Below, piece by piece: positions 1-12,211 of a stretch of DNA of 64,000 nucleotides. The notes below the pieces were generated by a model. The model was not told the origin of the DNA, ran no database searches, and saw only the letters and a list, made by a program, of their open reading frames with translations. This stretch comes from Cinnamomum chago (Eukaryota; Streptophyta; Magnoliopsida; Laurales; Lauraceae): the NCBI GenBank assembly GCA_038049695.1, contig CP142453.1, positions 34,514,501 through 34,578,500 of the forward strand. The letters run 5' to 3'. Position 1 is the first letter of the stretch, and the number at the start of each line of letters is the position of its first letter. A program made the position numbers and the translations under genes.

Positions 1-558
1 GTTAATGTTTTCATCTTGTCTTTTAATTGTATCTCTTAGGTTCAAATTTTCATTTTTAAGCTCATCACAATTTATCTTAATCTCATTTAATTTATCTTGA
101 GCATTAGATAAATTTTCCTTAGAGATAGTCAATTTAGATTCAAGATTGTTAAAGTCTTTATCTTACCTTTGTAATTGATCTCTTAGTTTTAGATTTTCCT
201 TATTAAGATGATCATAACCTATCTTTAATTCTTTTAGTTCATCTTGAGCATTGTATAGGTTATTCAAAGAGATCATGAACTTAGATTCTACACAATTTAT
301 AAATTCATCTTTTTCTCTAAGTTCATTTTTAGAAGAGTCTAATTCTTGGTTTAGCCTTTTAGATTCTTCTTTTAATCTTTTATTTTTCTTGGAAACCTCT
401 AAGGACCATGTGTACAATTCCTCATAGGCTTCAAGTTCATCAAATTCTTCTTCGTTTAAATCAAGTTGAGATTCTTTAATTTCAATGTTTGAATCTCCAT
501 AAGATGGAAGAATGAGGGGTCTAGAAGAATCTACAAGGTCTAAACTAGTGGAATCCAT
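1..558 (-). pseudogene. Partial Gag-like ORF of gag-only LTR retrotransposon (copy A)
   Basis: This is the amino-terminal third of the Gag-like coiled-coil protein also encoded at 38487-40049, 44423-45985 and 58015-59598. The start codon at 556-558 opens the same N-terminal block, with 'VDSSRPL' near residue 9, followed by a Lys/Glu-rich coiled coil. Bases 1-560 match 59011-59600 closely. A TAA at 163-165 stops the frame after 131 codons where the intact copies have Gln, and similarity continues past it to base 1, so the gene is broken as well as cut by the window edge. The zinc knuckle lies outside the window. The protein would be a structural Gag-like product of a non-autonomous element. 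Confidence 0.85.
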
Positions 559-658
559 TCTAATGATTTTTATGGAAGTACAACACTAGGGTTTTAACTC
601 TAGGTTTTTACACCTAATCAAGAGTTCCAAACACTTGATCCTAAAAGATAGAGCACGA

Positions 659-671
659 GGCTCTGATACCA
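659..671 (-). other. Primer binding site of copy A
   Basis: On the minus strand this reads TGGTATCAGAGCC, the complement of the initiator-Met tRNA 3' end. It lies 2 bases inside the LTR edge at 674, the same arrangement as in copies B and C. Confidence 0.85.
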
Positions 672-673
672 AT

Positions 674-2008
674 TGAAAGTCCTTGGAATCCTAACCCTAG
701 AGGGGGGGGGGGGGGGTGAATAGGGTGAGCTACAATTATGACTCATTAAGACCAATTTTAATTTTTAACAAAAACTAGTCACATGTGATGATAATTCAAT
801 CAATATGCGGAAGCTAAAACAAAAACAATCACCACATAGCAATCACCACAACACAATATTTATAGTGGTTCGGCCAACGTGCCTACATCCACTACCGGCT
901 TGTGCATCCAACACCCCACCGGATTTCCACTATGTATGCTTTTTACTAGGCTAAGCAATAACCCTTACAATGTTGTTTTTCTAGGCTAAACCTCTCAATG
1001 TGCTTTTATAGGCTAAGCAATAACCTTTACAAGATGCTTTTCAAGGCTAAGCAATAACCTTTACACAATGCTTTTCTTAGGCTAAGCAATAACCTTACAA
1101 GATAAAGATTTCTCTAAGAAAGTGTCTTCTCAAAAGATCACTCTAAGAGATTACAATTTAAGCTCAAATTAATTTGCCTCTAAATAGGCGGATATGAAAA
1201 TGAAAACTAACTCACACAAACACTCAAAGAAATGCAAAGATGTATGCTCATGATGTGTGTGTGTGACAACTTCAATCAAGTTTAAAAAGAAGGCTTAATC
1301 AAATATATGCTTAAAGCATTTCAAAGTTCAAAGCTCATGAAAGATTTGATTGAAGTCTAATGCAAATCACATGTATGAAAATCAACTTGTTAATGACATG
1401 AAAATCAAAGATTCACAAGTTGTATGAAAATGACTAACTTAGAACATGTGATGCATGAGCAATGTTGTTTTCAAAACCAAATTAATTTTACTAATGTTTA
1501 AATGAATGAAAACAACAAGTTATGTTTCAACCAAGAAATTGAATCATGCTATATAAAGGAAATCAAAGATTTAGGCTAAGCATGATTAAGAAAGTTTAAA
1601 ACAAAACTTAGGTTGAAATCAAAGTGATGAATCCAATCTTGAATATCAAAGATGAAGGGAAGAATGGATTCAACACATTATTGTTATCATGCTTGAAATC
1701 ATTTTTCCAAAGTTTCAAATAAAGCACATAACAAATGATTAATCAAAAGTAAAACTTACTTGGAGATTTAACTTAGTTGATCCAAGCTTAAGCTTCACTT
1801 AATGACCCCTTTGGTCTCTCTTAGTTCATCCCCTTTATCTTGTCTCAAAGCTCCTCAAAGAAGGCTTAAAAATCTCCAACTTTGGACAAAGGAAAGAACT
1901 CATTTTTATAGCCAAAAATGCCCAACGGCTAGTCCTCGGTCGACCTAGACACAGGTCTCGGTCGACCCAGAACACACAACGGTCAAAAAAGTGACCGTTT
2001 GAAAAACT
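674..2008 (-). mobile_element. Truncated 5' LTR of gag-only element copy A
   Basis: The LTR terminus (TGAAAGTCC on the plus strand) is at 674, and alignment to the LTRs at 53814-55699 and 59700-61584 runs to 2008. It includes a 15-base G run, five GGCTAAGCAATAACC units (940-1110), a TATA-like box on the minus strand near 1909 and two GGTCGACC cores at 1936-1975. The U3 part beyond 2008 is missing. The sequence joins directly to Copia gag coding sequence, so a deletion removed the end of this LTR and the start of the Copia element. Confidence 0.85.
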
Positions 2009-3436
2009 GAAGGGATTATGAAGAAAAAGCCAACTGCCCTGATGATAGAAAAGTCATTTGCCAAGTCCAAACCGAAAGGCAAAGGGCGGAAAGGCAAGAA
2101 GAAATCAGTTCCGAAGAGTCCTAAGGTGGAAAATGGTCCTAATGGTGGTATTGGAAAGGCTAAGGGATTGGGGACAAAAGGAAAGTGTTTCCATTGTGGT
2201 ATGACAGGACATTGGAAAAGGAATTGTCCAGATTATTTGTCTAAGAAGAAGACCTCAGGTATGATTGAGTCACTTGTTACTGAAGTTAGTTTTGCAACTG
2301 GTACTTCAGAATCTTGGTGTGTGGACTTCGGGGCAACTAATCACATATGTAATTCGTTGCAGGGGTTCCGGGAAACCAGGAGACTCAGTGACGGCGAAAT
2401 CATTGTCAACCTAGGATCTGATGCTAAGGCGGATGCGATCTCAGTAGGAGTTATTACTTTATGTTTTCAAGATAATAAGTTGGTTTTGTCAGACACTCTA
2501 TATGTACCATCTTTAAGACGGAATTTAATTTCAGTTTCTAGTTTGGTGAATAAAAGTTATTCTATTACTTTTGGTACTAAAGTTGTCATAAAGAGAAACG
2601 GTACTTTTATTTGTTCTGGCAAGGTAACCAATGGGCTTTATCTGTTAACTCCCACAATGTATGAGATACATGATACCGAAATAATTAATAGACCATCATT
2701 AAAGAGAAGGTCACCTTCATCTAATCCAACAAAACTTTGGCACTTAAGGCTAGGTCATATAAACCTAAATAGGACTGACAGGCTAGTGAAGGATGGTATC
2801 TTGCCTTCATTGGTTGTAGAACCAATGCCTGTCTGTGAGTCCTGTCTGGAAGGCAAAATGACCAAAAGACCCTTTTCATCCAAGGGCAATAGGGTCAAAG
2901 ATTTATTGGAATTAGTGCATACTGATGTGTGTGGACCCATTAATGTCAGGGACAGAGGAGGATATGAGTACTTCATCACTTTCACAGATGACTACTCAAG
3001 ATATGGATACATATACCTTATGCACCGCAAGTCCGAGGCTTTTGAAAAGTTCAAAGAGTTTCGAGTGGAAGCGGAAAAGCAATTAGGTAAAAGTATCAAG
3101 ACTCTTCGATCAGATCGAGGAGGGGAATATCCGTCTGGAGATTTTATGGCACACTTATCAGAAAATGGGATTCTATCCCAGCTGTCTGCTCCTGGTATGC
3201 CTCAACAGAATGGAGTAGCGGAAAGAAGGAACCAGACTCTTTTAGATATGATTAGGTCTATGTTGAGTTTCTCAGGATTACCTATATCCTTTTGGGGATA
3301 TGCCTTGGATACTGCGATGTACATACTAAACCTCGTACCATCTAAGTCTGTACCTAGGACTCCCGGGAGTTGTGGTCTGGGCGAAAGCCTAGTCTACAAC
3401 ATTTACACATTTGGGGTTGTCCGGCACACGTGCTGA
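2009..3436 (+). pseudogene. Copia Gag(end)-protease-integrase, broken
   Basis: This is the first part of a Ty1/Copia polyprotein of the kind usually annotated as TNT 1-94-like. The 5' end is missing: homology starts at the 2008/2009 junction and the first ATG is 2018. In order it holds a Lys/Gly-rich Gag end, a CCHC zinc knuckle (CFHCGMTGHWKRNC), the protease, the integrase HHCC finger and the integrase core. The core Asp and Glu positions are present in HTDVCG, RSDRGGEY and NGVAERRNQ. The protease active site reads DFG (2324-2332) instead of DSG. A frameshift near 3362-3372 ends the useful frame; the last ~23 residues of this ORF are out of frame, and similarity resumes in another frame downstream. 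Confidence 0.9.
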
Positions 3437-5343
3437 AAGGTAAAGACGGATAAGTTGGAAACGAAGTCGGAAGTATGCACGTTTGTAGGATATCCTAAAG
3501 GAACTAAAGGTTGGTTATTCTATAATCCCAGAGAGCAGAAAGTGCTGGTAAGCACCAATGCGGTTGTTCTGGAGGAAGATTATATGATGGACCGGAAATC
3601 TTTAGAAAATGTGATCTTGGAAGAGATTCAAGAACAATCAATTCCAAATCCAAGTATGACTTAACTTGAGGAAGAACCGCCCCTACCAGACCCAGTAGTT
3701 ACACCTGTGCCTCGTCGTAGTGGGAGAATAATCAAGCCCCCTGATAGGTTCTCGTTCTTGGGGGAGTCTTACGAGGCAATCCCGAAAGAACTGGAACAGG
3801 ATCCCTGTAACTATGATGAAGCAATTAATGACATAGATTCAGGACATTGGCAAGATGCTATGAAAGCTGAGATGGAGTCCTTGTACTCTAATCATGTCTG
3901 GACACTTGTGGACTTGCCTGCCAATATCAATCCTATTGGGTGCAAGTGGGTCTACAAAAGAAAAAGAGGATCAGATGGAAGAGTTGAGACCTTTAAGACC
4001 AGGCTTGTTGCGAAAGGGTATACTCAGAAAGAGGGTATCGATTATGAGGAAACTTTCTCGCCGGTAGCCATGCTCAAGTCCATCCGGATACTCTTATCCA
4101 TTGCGGCTCATCTCGATTACGAGATTTGGCAAATGGATGTCAAGACGGCGTTTCTCAACGGCCATCTTGAGGAAGACATCTATATGATGCAGCTAGACGG
4201 TTTTATAGCAAGTAACCAAAAGCAAAGACTTTGCAAGCTGCAAAAGTCCATTTATGGACTGAAGCAGGCATCCCGAAGCTGGAACATCCGTTTTGACCGG
4301 GCAATCAAATCATTTGGTTTTAGTCAAAATCCGGATGAGTCATGCGTGTACATGAAAAATGAAGGTGACAGGGTAGTTTTTCTGATTTTATATGTCGACG
4401 ACATCCTTCTCCTTGGGAAAGATATAAGAATGTTGTCAACGGTAAAAGTTTGGTTAGCAAAGACTTTTGATATGAAGGACTTGGGACAAGCTAGTTACAT
4501 CCTAGGGATCAAACTCCATCGAGACAGGAAAAATAGGATGATTGGCTTATCTCAAACTGCTTACATAGATAAGGTACTGGTATGGTTTGCTATGGAAGAC
4601 TCCAAGAAGGGTATCATACCTTTCAGGCATGGAGTGCACCTTTCCAAGGATCAGGGTCCCAAGACCCCAGAAGAAAAGGAGCAAATGAGAGTAATTCCAT
4701 ACGCTTCGGCTGTTGGTAGCCTCATGTATGCTATGCTATGTACTAGACCGGATATCTGTCATGCAGTGAGCTTAGTCAGCAGATATCAGTCTAACCCAGG
4801 TCCTGACCATTGGACTGCTGTAAAATGTATCCTCAAGTACTTGAGAAGAACTAGAGATTACATGTTGATTTACGGCAGTGATGAGCTGATTCCAGTCGGA
4901 TACACAGATTCTGACTTCATATCAGATAAGGATTCCAGGAAATCTACCTCTGGTTATGTGTTTATGCTTGGTGGAGGAGCTATCAGCTGGAGGAGTATTA
5001 AACAGGAATGTACCGGTGATTCCACTTCTGAAGCTGAATATGTAGCGGCTTGTGAAGCAGCTAAGGAAGTAGTATGACTCAAAAGATTCCTTTTAGAACT
5101 TGGAGTGGTACCTTTGGCGCGACAGCCGCTCAGTCCAAGGAACCCAGGAGCCATAAAAGCCAAAAGCACGTAAAGAGGAAGTATCACTTGGTCAGAGAGA
5201 TTGTGCAAAGAGGTGATATTGCAATCACCAAGATAGCCTCTGCGGACAATCTGGCAGATCCATTTACTATGCCTTTGACCACCAAGGTTTTTGAGCAGCA
5301 TGTAGACGGGATGGGCATGAGATGCAATCCTGATTGGCATTGA
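3374..5343 (+). pseudogene. Copia reverse transcriptase-RNase H, broken
   Basis: This continues the same Copia polyprotein. It begins with the end of the integrase region (PKGTKGWLFYNP) and runs through the reverse transcriptase (WVYKRKRG..., [18 protein letters not shown] with both catalytic Asp) into RNase H ([23 protein letters not shown]). Defects are an in-frame TAA at 3662-3664, a TGA at 5075-5077 where Trp is expected, and a frameshift between 5077 and about 5180. The end of the protein (ADNLADPF... to the stop at 5341-5343) is in the new frame. The catalytic YVDD survives, but the copy cannot make a full polyprotein. Confidence 0.9.
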
Positions 5344-5348
5344 GCCCA

Positions 5349-5358
5349 AGTGGGAGAT
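5349..5358 (+). other. Copia polypurine tract
   Basis: AGTGGGAGAT lies directly before the 3' LTR start at 5359 and after the end of the pol frame. Position and composition fit a plus-strand primer. Confidence 0.75.
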
Positions 5359-7121
5359 TGTTAGTTTTATGGTCTCAATACCAAGGGTATATGATGTAAT
5401 AAATTGATTAATTTCTTTATTTATCAATACAATTCATACTTTTCCTTTCATGAGATGAATGGTGTTTTATATACTTGCACATAACCAATACAAAAGATAT
5501 AATGGCTCATGAGATGAATCAGAGTCCATGAGTATACTAGATGTAATACATGTGTATGGATGAGATCCACATACAGGAGACATGTATTGCAAATCTTATA
5601 CTCAAATATCTTCACAACCAGTGATGAGATTGGACATCTCATCTGACAAGGTTGCAGCGCCTTGATCACAATGAGATAGTGTGATTTGTCTCGATCATCG
5701 GAATGTAAGATTCCGGATCATGGTGCTGATACATTGGATGTATTGAAGGACCATGAGAAACACCTTATATACACTGTCTTTACTTTAAAGTCTGCTCTCA
5801 TAATTCCTTAGCAATAGGCTCATAATCCTGAGACATTAATGAACTCAAGTTTCTATCTATGCATTTGCTTTGAGTCGCCAATGAGTGAGGCCAATTGTAG
5901 GTCAACACCTCGGTGATTTGGGTACGTGGTAGTAGAGTTGTGGGAACATTCAATGGTCAAGATGGAATCTATCTTTAATATTCCCTTGTGCCAATTAATG
6001 AATTTATCATTGGTAAGTGCGCCCCCATTCTAGTTAAGAGTTAATTGGATCGGTACCAAATGATCATTATAATTAATTGGGGCTCAAGGATAATAAGATA
6101 TGGATCTAATTTGGTGGACAGGTCCATTTGATCCATGGATATAGATAGAGGGGCCTACTTGTGGTACTGAGGAAGTTTAGGGTCTTCATTGTAATTTATT
6201 CCTAAGACTGGAGTGCAATTGCATTTATATAGTGGAGTTATTTACAATTAACTGTGGGCCCGGATTGCACATGAGATGTGGGGTCGCGTGTCCCAGTTGG
6301 AGCCAGCTTTCTAAGGAATCCCTAGTGGTCCCCACGCTAGCCCAAGTTATTAGAAAGATACTAATTCTACTTGAACTCTAAAAGGAAGGTTACTATTTCT
6401 ATTTGAAGTGAGACTTCTAATAGTGGTAATGGTAAGCTACTAATTATTAATGAAAGTAGGACTTCTATTTTAATTAAAAAGGAGAAAGCTACTAATTGTT
6501 GTGGAAGTGAGACTTCTATGGCAACTAGCAAGGGAGAAGTTTACTATTTTGTAATGGGAGTTAAACTTCTATTTTCAATAGGAAAAGAGGAGGTATGGAG
6601 GGCTATAAATAGAGGAATCATCCCCTCTTGGTCGTGCATCATATCATAGAGCATATTCAGCCCCTTTGTGCAAGTGTTGCACAAGTCCTCTTCCTCTCTA
6701 AGTTCCACTCTCTTTCACCTTTAGTTCCTTAGAGTTACTAGTTAGGTTTTCTCTTGAAGATTCCACCATCTTCTTGAGAAAAGAGATCTAATACGGGTCA
6801 TAGCGTGGAAGATCAAAAGGAGTTGGAGATTCTGAATTGGATAGTGAAGGTGTTCATCATCAAAGTAAAGAACTCAAATTCTCCATTAGAGCACAACAAA
6901 GCTCCAAAGGTATATCTACATCCTTGTATGTTGTAGATTTCGTGGTTACATGTTTATGTGCTAATTTCTATCTTCTAGATAGTATATGTTGCTGTACATG
7001 GCTATAAGTTTGAGGGATTGCATCCTGGATTGGGTTTAATGCTTTCTAGATTATTGATCCTTGCATCAAGTGGGTCAAAAGTTTTTTAAACCTGTCTGGA
7101 AGGCCCACCTATATTCCAACA
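5359..7121 (+). mobile_element. 3' LTR of the truncated Copia element
   Basis: The LTR runs from TGTTAG to CCAACA (1763 bp), with a TATA box (CTATAAAT) at 6603-6610. The same LTR family occurs in reverse orientation as the split solo LTR 35827-36455 plus 50250-51295. Immediately after 7121 the sequence is Mutator-like transposase coding sequence, so the element inserted into that gene. The other junction was lost with the 5' half, so the 5-bp duplication cannot be checked. Confidence 0.9.
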
Positions 7122-9285
7122 GATTGCACTTGATATTCATTCAATGTCGTTACCCGTACCATCAGCTTTCGCGATTCTTCCATCTCTGTGGTTAGGTACT
7201 TCTCTACGTGCGGAGTTAGTAGTGAAGTGATGCTTTATACTTGAGTTAACCATCTCTGGAAGAATTCCATGAGTTTGTCACGTATCTCTTCCACTTGTTT
7301 TGTAATCGGGAGCACTAGGGTGTCTTTTAGGAGACTATTTGTGCACTCTACAGCATTGCTGGTAAGCATGTCATACTTGCGTCCATGAGCAAATGTCGTT
7401 GCCCAGAACTGACGGCCGATCGCATTGATGTAATTATATGCATGCTCATCTACAGTTTTTATGTGGTCCATGCAAGCATCGTATTCACAAGGGCGGTATG
7501 CCCTTGCCGCGGTCCAAAACTTTCTTATAATGCTGTGGTCGTTGAAAGCCGCCTTTATGCTTTCAGCTATATGATGACAACAATAACAATGCTTTGCACT
7601 TGGCATTATGACTTGTACTGCAGAAATCAAACCTTTCTAACGGTCAGATACAATTGTTAAATTTTTTGGCTCACCCAACGACAAGGACAAGTGTGCAAGA
7701 AACCACTGCCAACTATCACGCTACTCCGCTTCAGCAAAGGCAAATGCAATGGGGAACAATTGATGATTTGTATCATGTGTTACTGCCACCATTAACACTC
7801 TTGGATATTTGCCACGAAGGTGTGATCCATCCATCGTTATCAATGACCTTAGAGAGGTTTGGAATGAACTTAAGCATGGACCGAAGGACCAAAAGAATCG
7901 TCTAAATCGGTCATCCTCCCTGATGTCCAACGCAGTGTGTACAAACTTGGGTTGGTTCTATGAAGCTCGTTGCAATAGAGCGGCAATATCATAAAAGACT
8001 CCTCGTAAGATCCACGCACTTTGCACAGTGCAAGCTCCTTTGCTATATGTGCTCTCTTGTATGTAATGCGAGTCCCAAACTCAATTTGACATTCATTGAT
8101 GATCTCCTTGGGTTTAAGACCGTTATTGCATCGCACCTTCTCTTCAATAAACTTTGCTACTAACTTCGCGGTTGCTTGCCGATGTGCAGTTCCCATCAAT
8201 GGTTTAGAGCAACAATGTTTGGAATTATACTTTCGAACTCTGAAGTGTGGACAAGAATCTACCATGGAGGCATGTATACGCCATGGACCATCGACTCCTT
8301 TACAACTCCCTGTGACCATCTTCATGTTAGTCCTCTCGTGTTTCAAGGTAAAGTTGTTGTATATTGCATACTTTGCTATAGCTCTTCTAAAAACCCTACG
8401 ATAAAAAAACTCCATACCTAACCACATCTCCCTACCTGAACCAGTCCCTTCTTCGGGCACTACATTATCAGGGACTATCGTCTCCACGAGATGAGCTTTT
8501 GAAAAGTTGTCTTCTTCATTTCTGCTTGTAGTATCTCTTTCGACACTTGATTTAGTTAGTTCGGAAGCTGCCGAACTTCCATTCCCCACCACATTAGTTG
8601 CGGGAGCACCTATGAAGCTGTGCACACTTTCACTTCCATTCACATGAAGCATTTCTACATTGATTTCTTCAAACATGGACTCATCATCGTTAACAAAAGA
8701 AGACAATGTTGTTGGGAATTTTATATCGTGATCCTCCTGTATATTGATCGTGGGAAATTCTTTAAAAGGTGGAGGTGAGTGTGGTAGCACGCCCTTTAAT
8801 TTATTATCAGGCTTTCCAATGCTCGGAGCGTCTCGAATGATTTCGTTTCTTTCATCCTGTAAAGACCTGCAATATAGAGTTCTGAAAAAAAATTACTTTC
8901 GATCCAGACTGAAAATGTTGAAATATAGTTTTAAGTTCAAAACATACCTATTGCCACGGGTGTGTTGGAAAATGTCTTCATTGCATAGCCTTCTTGAAAT
9001 GAATAATAATATCCCTTTTTGCTTCGCTTCTTGACGATTTTAACAAACCATTGATATCATTGTCATCGTCGATATCTATCAACAAAAAAATTTGCCAGTG
9101 TGTAGAAGATATTTTAGATTATTTCATCAAAAGTTGTAGCCCAACTCGAAATTTTGGACAGCTCCTTGAACGTGACATTGCTCAAGAGATATCTCATCTT
9201 CTGCCTTCCACCCTTATACACTGAGGATGATTGAGCTCAAATTCAAACTCACCGTCATAGTGAAAGATTAGTAGGTGCTCAATGT
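7122..9285 (-). pseudogene. Mutator-like (MULE) transposase, decayed
   Basis: This is a MuDR-type transposase read right to left. A PB1-like N-terminal piece (LIFHYDGEFEFELNHP) lies near 9180-9260. A further exon is probable around 8950-9085, with a donor at about 8949 and an acceptor at about 8869. The main exon runs from 8868 down to 7870 and carries an acidic linker and the MuDR DNA-binding block (HFRVRKYNSKHC). The catalytic MULE domain follows: MDGSHLRG near 7830, VSDR near 7640 and VECTNS near 7340, the three acidic positions. At least two frameshifts and several stops break it. The reading stops at 7122, where the Copia LTR begins; the C-terminal zinc finger and the far TIR are absent. 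Exon boundaries are inferred from splice motifs. Confidence 0.85.
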
Positions 9286-9808
9286 CTGACGTGCTATTAG
9301 AACATCATAAAAAACATAAATTACTTGGACCATCCTTCTCACGCAATAATGCATGGGGTGTAGATTAAATTTGTGAACGTTTTCCTCCTTATTAGAAACT
9401 AATTTTGTATAAAGTACTTTGAACAATGCAAAACAGTAAATAGGGCTCATGTGCAATGTATATCATATTCAATGAAGCAGACAATAAACAACATACAATG
9501 AAAAAGAACATATATTCATGCATTGAATGATAGTATATGTATTATACGTTGTCAATAGAAAGAGGATATTGATTTCTAGCGTTCCATCATGTGAAGAGAA
9601 ATATTTCCATTACCTCCTATCTGTAGACCCTATCAATAATAAGTGGAGATTGATAGAAAATTAATGGTGACATCAATGGTGGAAAACACACTAGTCATCA
9701 TGTTTCGCAGCTATACAATACTGAAGGAAGGCGGCCTCTGCAATTTTGAAGAAGTGGGATAAATGAAGCTTGAAATCGGATTATGTAGGGTTCGCGGACA
9801 GGGTCATC

Positions 9809-9839
9809 GCCGACCTTATTCAGTGTAAATAAGGTCGGC
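9809..9839. repeat. Perfect 12-bp hairpin
   Basis: GCCGACCTTATT (9809-9820) and its exact complement AATAAGGTCGGC (9828-9839) enclose a 7-base loop, with further imperfect pairing outside (CATC at 9805, GATG near 9845). It could be a recombined transposon end or a structured transcript end; no poly-T tract follows. Confidence 0.5.
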
Positions 9840-10164
9840 GCCGATGATGTGCCAAATAGGTAAAAAAAATGAAAATTGGGCCCAATTGCTCTAATTGGTG
9901 CTCCACCGGCTAAAGTGTTTAATTGCGTAACACGTGCGCATTAAGTGTTTTTTCTAGTTAAATCCTCTTTTAATTAAGGACAGCCCATCAAACTATATAT
10001 TTTTCGGCTAGATTTCTAGTATTTTTTTTTAAAGAACAAACTGCTTTTCTTTATTATTCTTCTTCTTCCCTGTCTCGACTCTCAATTTTTCTTTACTAGT
10101 TTTCTTTTATTAAACCCGTCAAGTGATTGACATGGAAGGCTTCCATTCATTTTGTAGACTTGGT

Positions 10165-10330
10165 TGTCACGACTCGAATCACCCAACATAATATTGTCTG
10201 CTTTGGCCTCATGAAGAGGGCTTTCCCCTTTAAGACCCAAAACACGTTATATCTAGTAAAGACGACATCCACACATATAAGCCCAGGCGCTGGACAACTT
10301 CATGAACGATGTGGGACCTTATATTGGTGG
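10165..10330. repeat. Possible dispersed plant repeat
   Basis: The run from AATATTGTCTGCTTTGG to GATGTGGGAC resembles a motif pair that recurs in interspersed repeats of many dicots (recollection, not searched). No termini or duplication were found. Confidence 0.25.
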
Positions 10331-11367
10331 TGGGTTAGGTCTATCATGTTAGCTGAATAAGCCTTAATCTATAAGAGGGACTCCTTGGATCTTATTCAAA
10401 TGACACAACAATAATTTAAATAATTGAGAGTGTTAAAGGAGTATACCTGATTCTATTGCTTTGTCCTTGAAACTTAACCCCTAACTATCACCTAACTCTT
10501 TGAATCTCAGCCCATCATTACTTGGTCGGTATATTGACATCTTTTAGTAAACCTAAGTGAATCTCTTAAAGAGATAGACAAGTGGATATTAACATGATTT
10601 TGGGCTTGTGGTCATGTAAGCTGGCCACACACCCATTTGGTCCCACACATCAAATCTAAAATTGTGTTTGCATAAGCAATATTGTCCGGCCACGATCCTA
10701 TAGATGATAGGTTGATCCGGACACCTAGGAAGCCGATCATCCCCTGCATCACACATTAGAAGCACAGTAGTCAAACAAAGGAAAAGTGTGGCTCCATCTC
10801 TATTACTACATTAAAATTAAATTGCACCTTATCCAACAATTCCATTACGTGCTCACGTGCAACAAACAAGAACCGATCCTTAATCTATTGCTCTCTGAGA
10901 GTGGGTGTAGCTACAGCTGCCCGAGAGTGGAGAGACAAGAAAGAGGGAGAGGAAATGATGAAAGAGGAAGGGGAGAAGAAGAAAGAAAGGCATTTTAGTC
11001 TTTTAAACAAATCTGGGAGGAATCTAGCCAAAACACTTAATTATGCTGATGCTCCTAAATTGAAAACTTTGTGAAAAACTTGGACCCTAATTTGAATTTT
11101 TTTTATTTTCTTGTCATTTCCTGAAATAAGCTAAAAACTTACAGAGCTTTTTGAAGTTTTCTCTAAAATCATATATAATGATAATGCTTAAGAGACATGG
11201 ATTTTTAGAAAAATATGAAAAATTATTCTAAATACTTGTCAACACTATTAAGAAAGGGATTTTGATACATCAGTCCTCTTTACACTTATTTTTCCCAATT
11301 TCATGGCCGGAATTCATAGAATGCCACCAAAGTCACTTGAATATTATCAACACTTGTTTGCCCCAGA

Positions 11368-11630
11368 TCCCATGATAACATGGGAATAGTGTATGTCATA
11401 TAAGTTGATAAATCCTACAATATCATGGGACCGTCCCATGATGTCATAACTTTTATGCCACAGGTTAAGGAAAAAAATTTCAGAATGATAGGACTTGAGA
11501 AATGGTGGTCAAATGTGTATTTACGTTTCACTGAATGTCATTTTGCATGTTCTGTAAAAAAAAGAGATTCACTTTTTAGCTGCAGAAAGTGTCTGATACT
11601 TAAATTGATAAATCCCATGATATCATGGGA
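11368..11630. repeat. Cluster of CCCATGAT/ATCATGGG palindromes
   Basis: There are three palindromic sites: 11368-11385 (one mismatch pair), 11422-11442 (arms ATCATGGGA and TCCCATGAT around CCG) and 11613-11630 (perfect, 18 bp). Two of them follow the same GATAAATCC context, so about 28 bp is repeated at 11404-11431 and 11603-11631. Confidence 0.55.
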
Positions 11631-12211
11631 TATGGCCCAAAAAAGTTTTAAAAAAATGTTGACCAAAGTGAACCGACTTCGGTGACATTATTTGAATTTC
11701 GATCATGAGACTGAGAAAGTTGGGTTTAAGGGTGACTAATATGTCAAAGCCCCTACTTTATATTCAACTAATTCTCACAAAAGTATTAGCCAAGCTGGCA
11801 ACTCCACAAAGGTCAGTCTCCACTAATTTTACGCCTATACAAAAATACATGTTTACACTTACAACAATAGTCTATGCGGGCACCTCATGGCGTATTTCTT
11901 TGTGGGGTAGAGTAAAGTGAAGTAAAATCGAATTTCAAATCAAGAAAAGAAAAGAAAGGGGAGGGAGGTGTTTGTAAAAGCATAAGATGACAAAAAATAT
12001 ACTTTTAATTGTATTTTACTCCACCCTACAAACAAAATTTGGGCTCATATGGGTAATTCACTTGTGAAGTGAATTAGTGAATGGTTACTTTGAGACAAGA
12101 AAAGAATTAAGATGAGTCCTATCAAAAAGTGCAAAACTTCAAAAATCACCTCTTTTTTTTTTAAATAATAAAAAATTCCAATCTCTCATCTCTTTCACTA
12201 AAAGACAAAAG

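Larger units (their letters stand above)
9286..12211. other. Intergenic, no gene recognised
   Basis: Only short unconvincing ORFs are present. Notable content is listed separately: a perfect hairpin at 9809-9839, a dispersed-repeat-like block at 10165-10330 and three CCCATGAT palindromes at 11368-11630. The 5' TIR of the Mutator-like element should lie somewhere in 9290-9900 but could not be fixed because its partner is missing. Confidence 0.6.

Noticed and set aside
7385..8421. Several plus-strand ORFs of 60-100 codons
   Set aside because: They are shadows of the minus-strand Mutator-like transposase.
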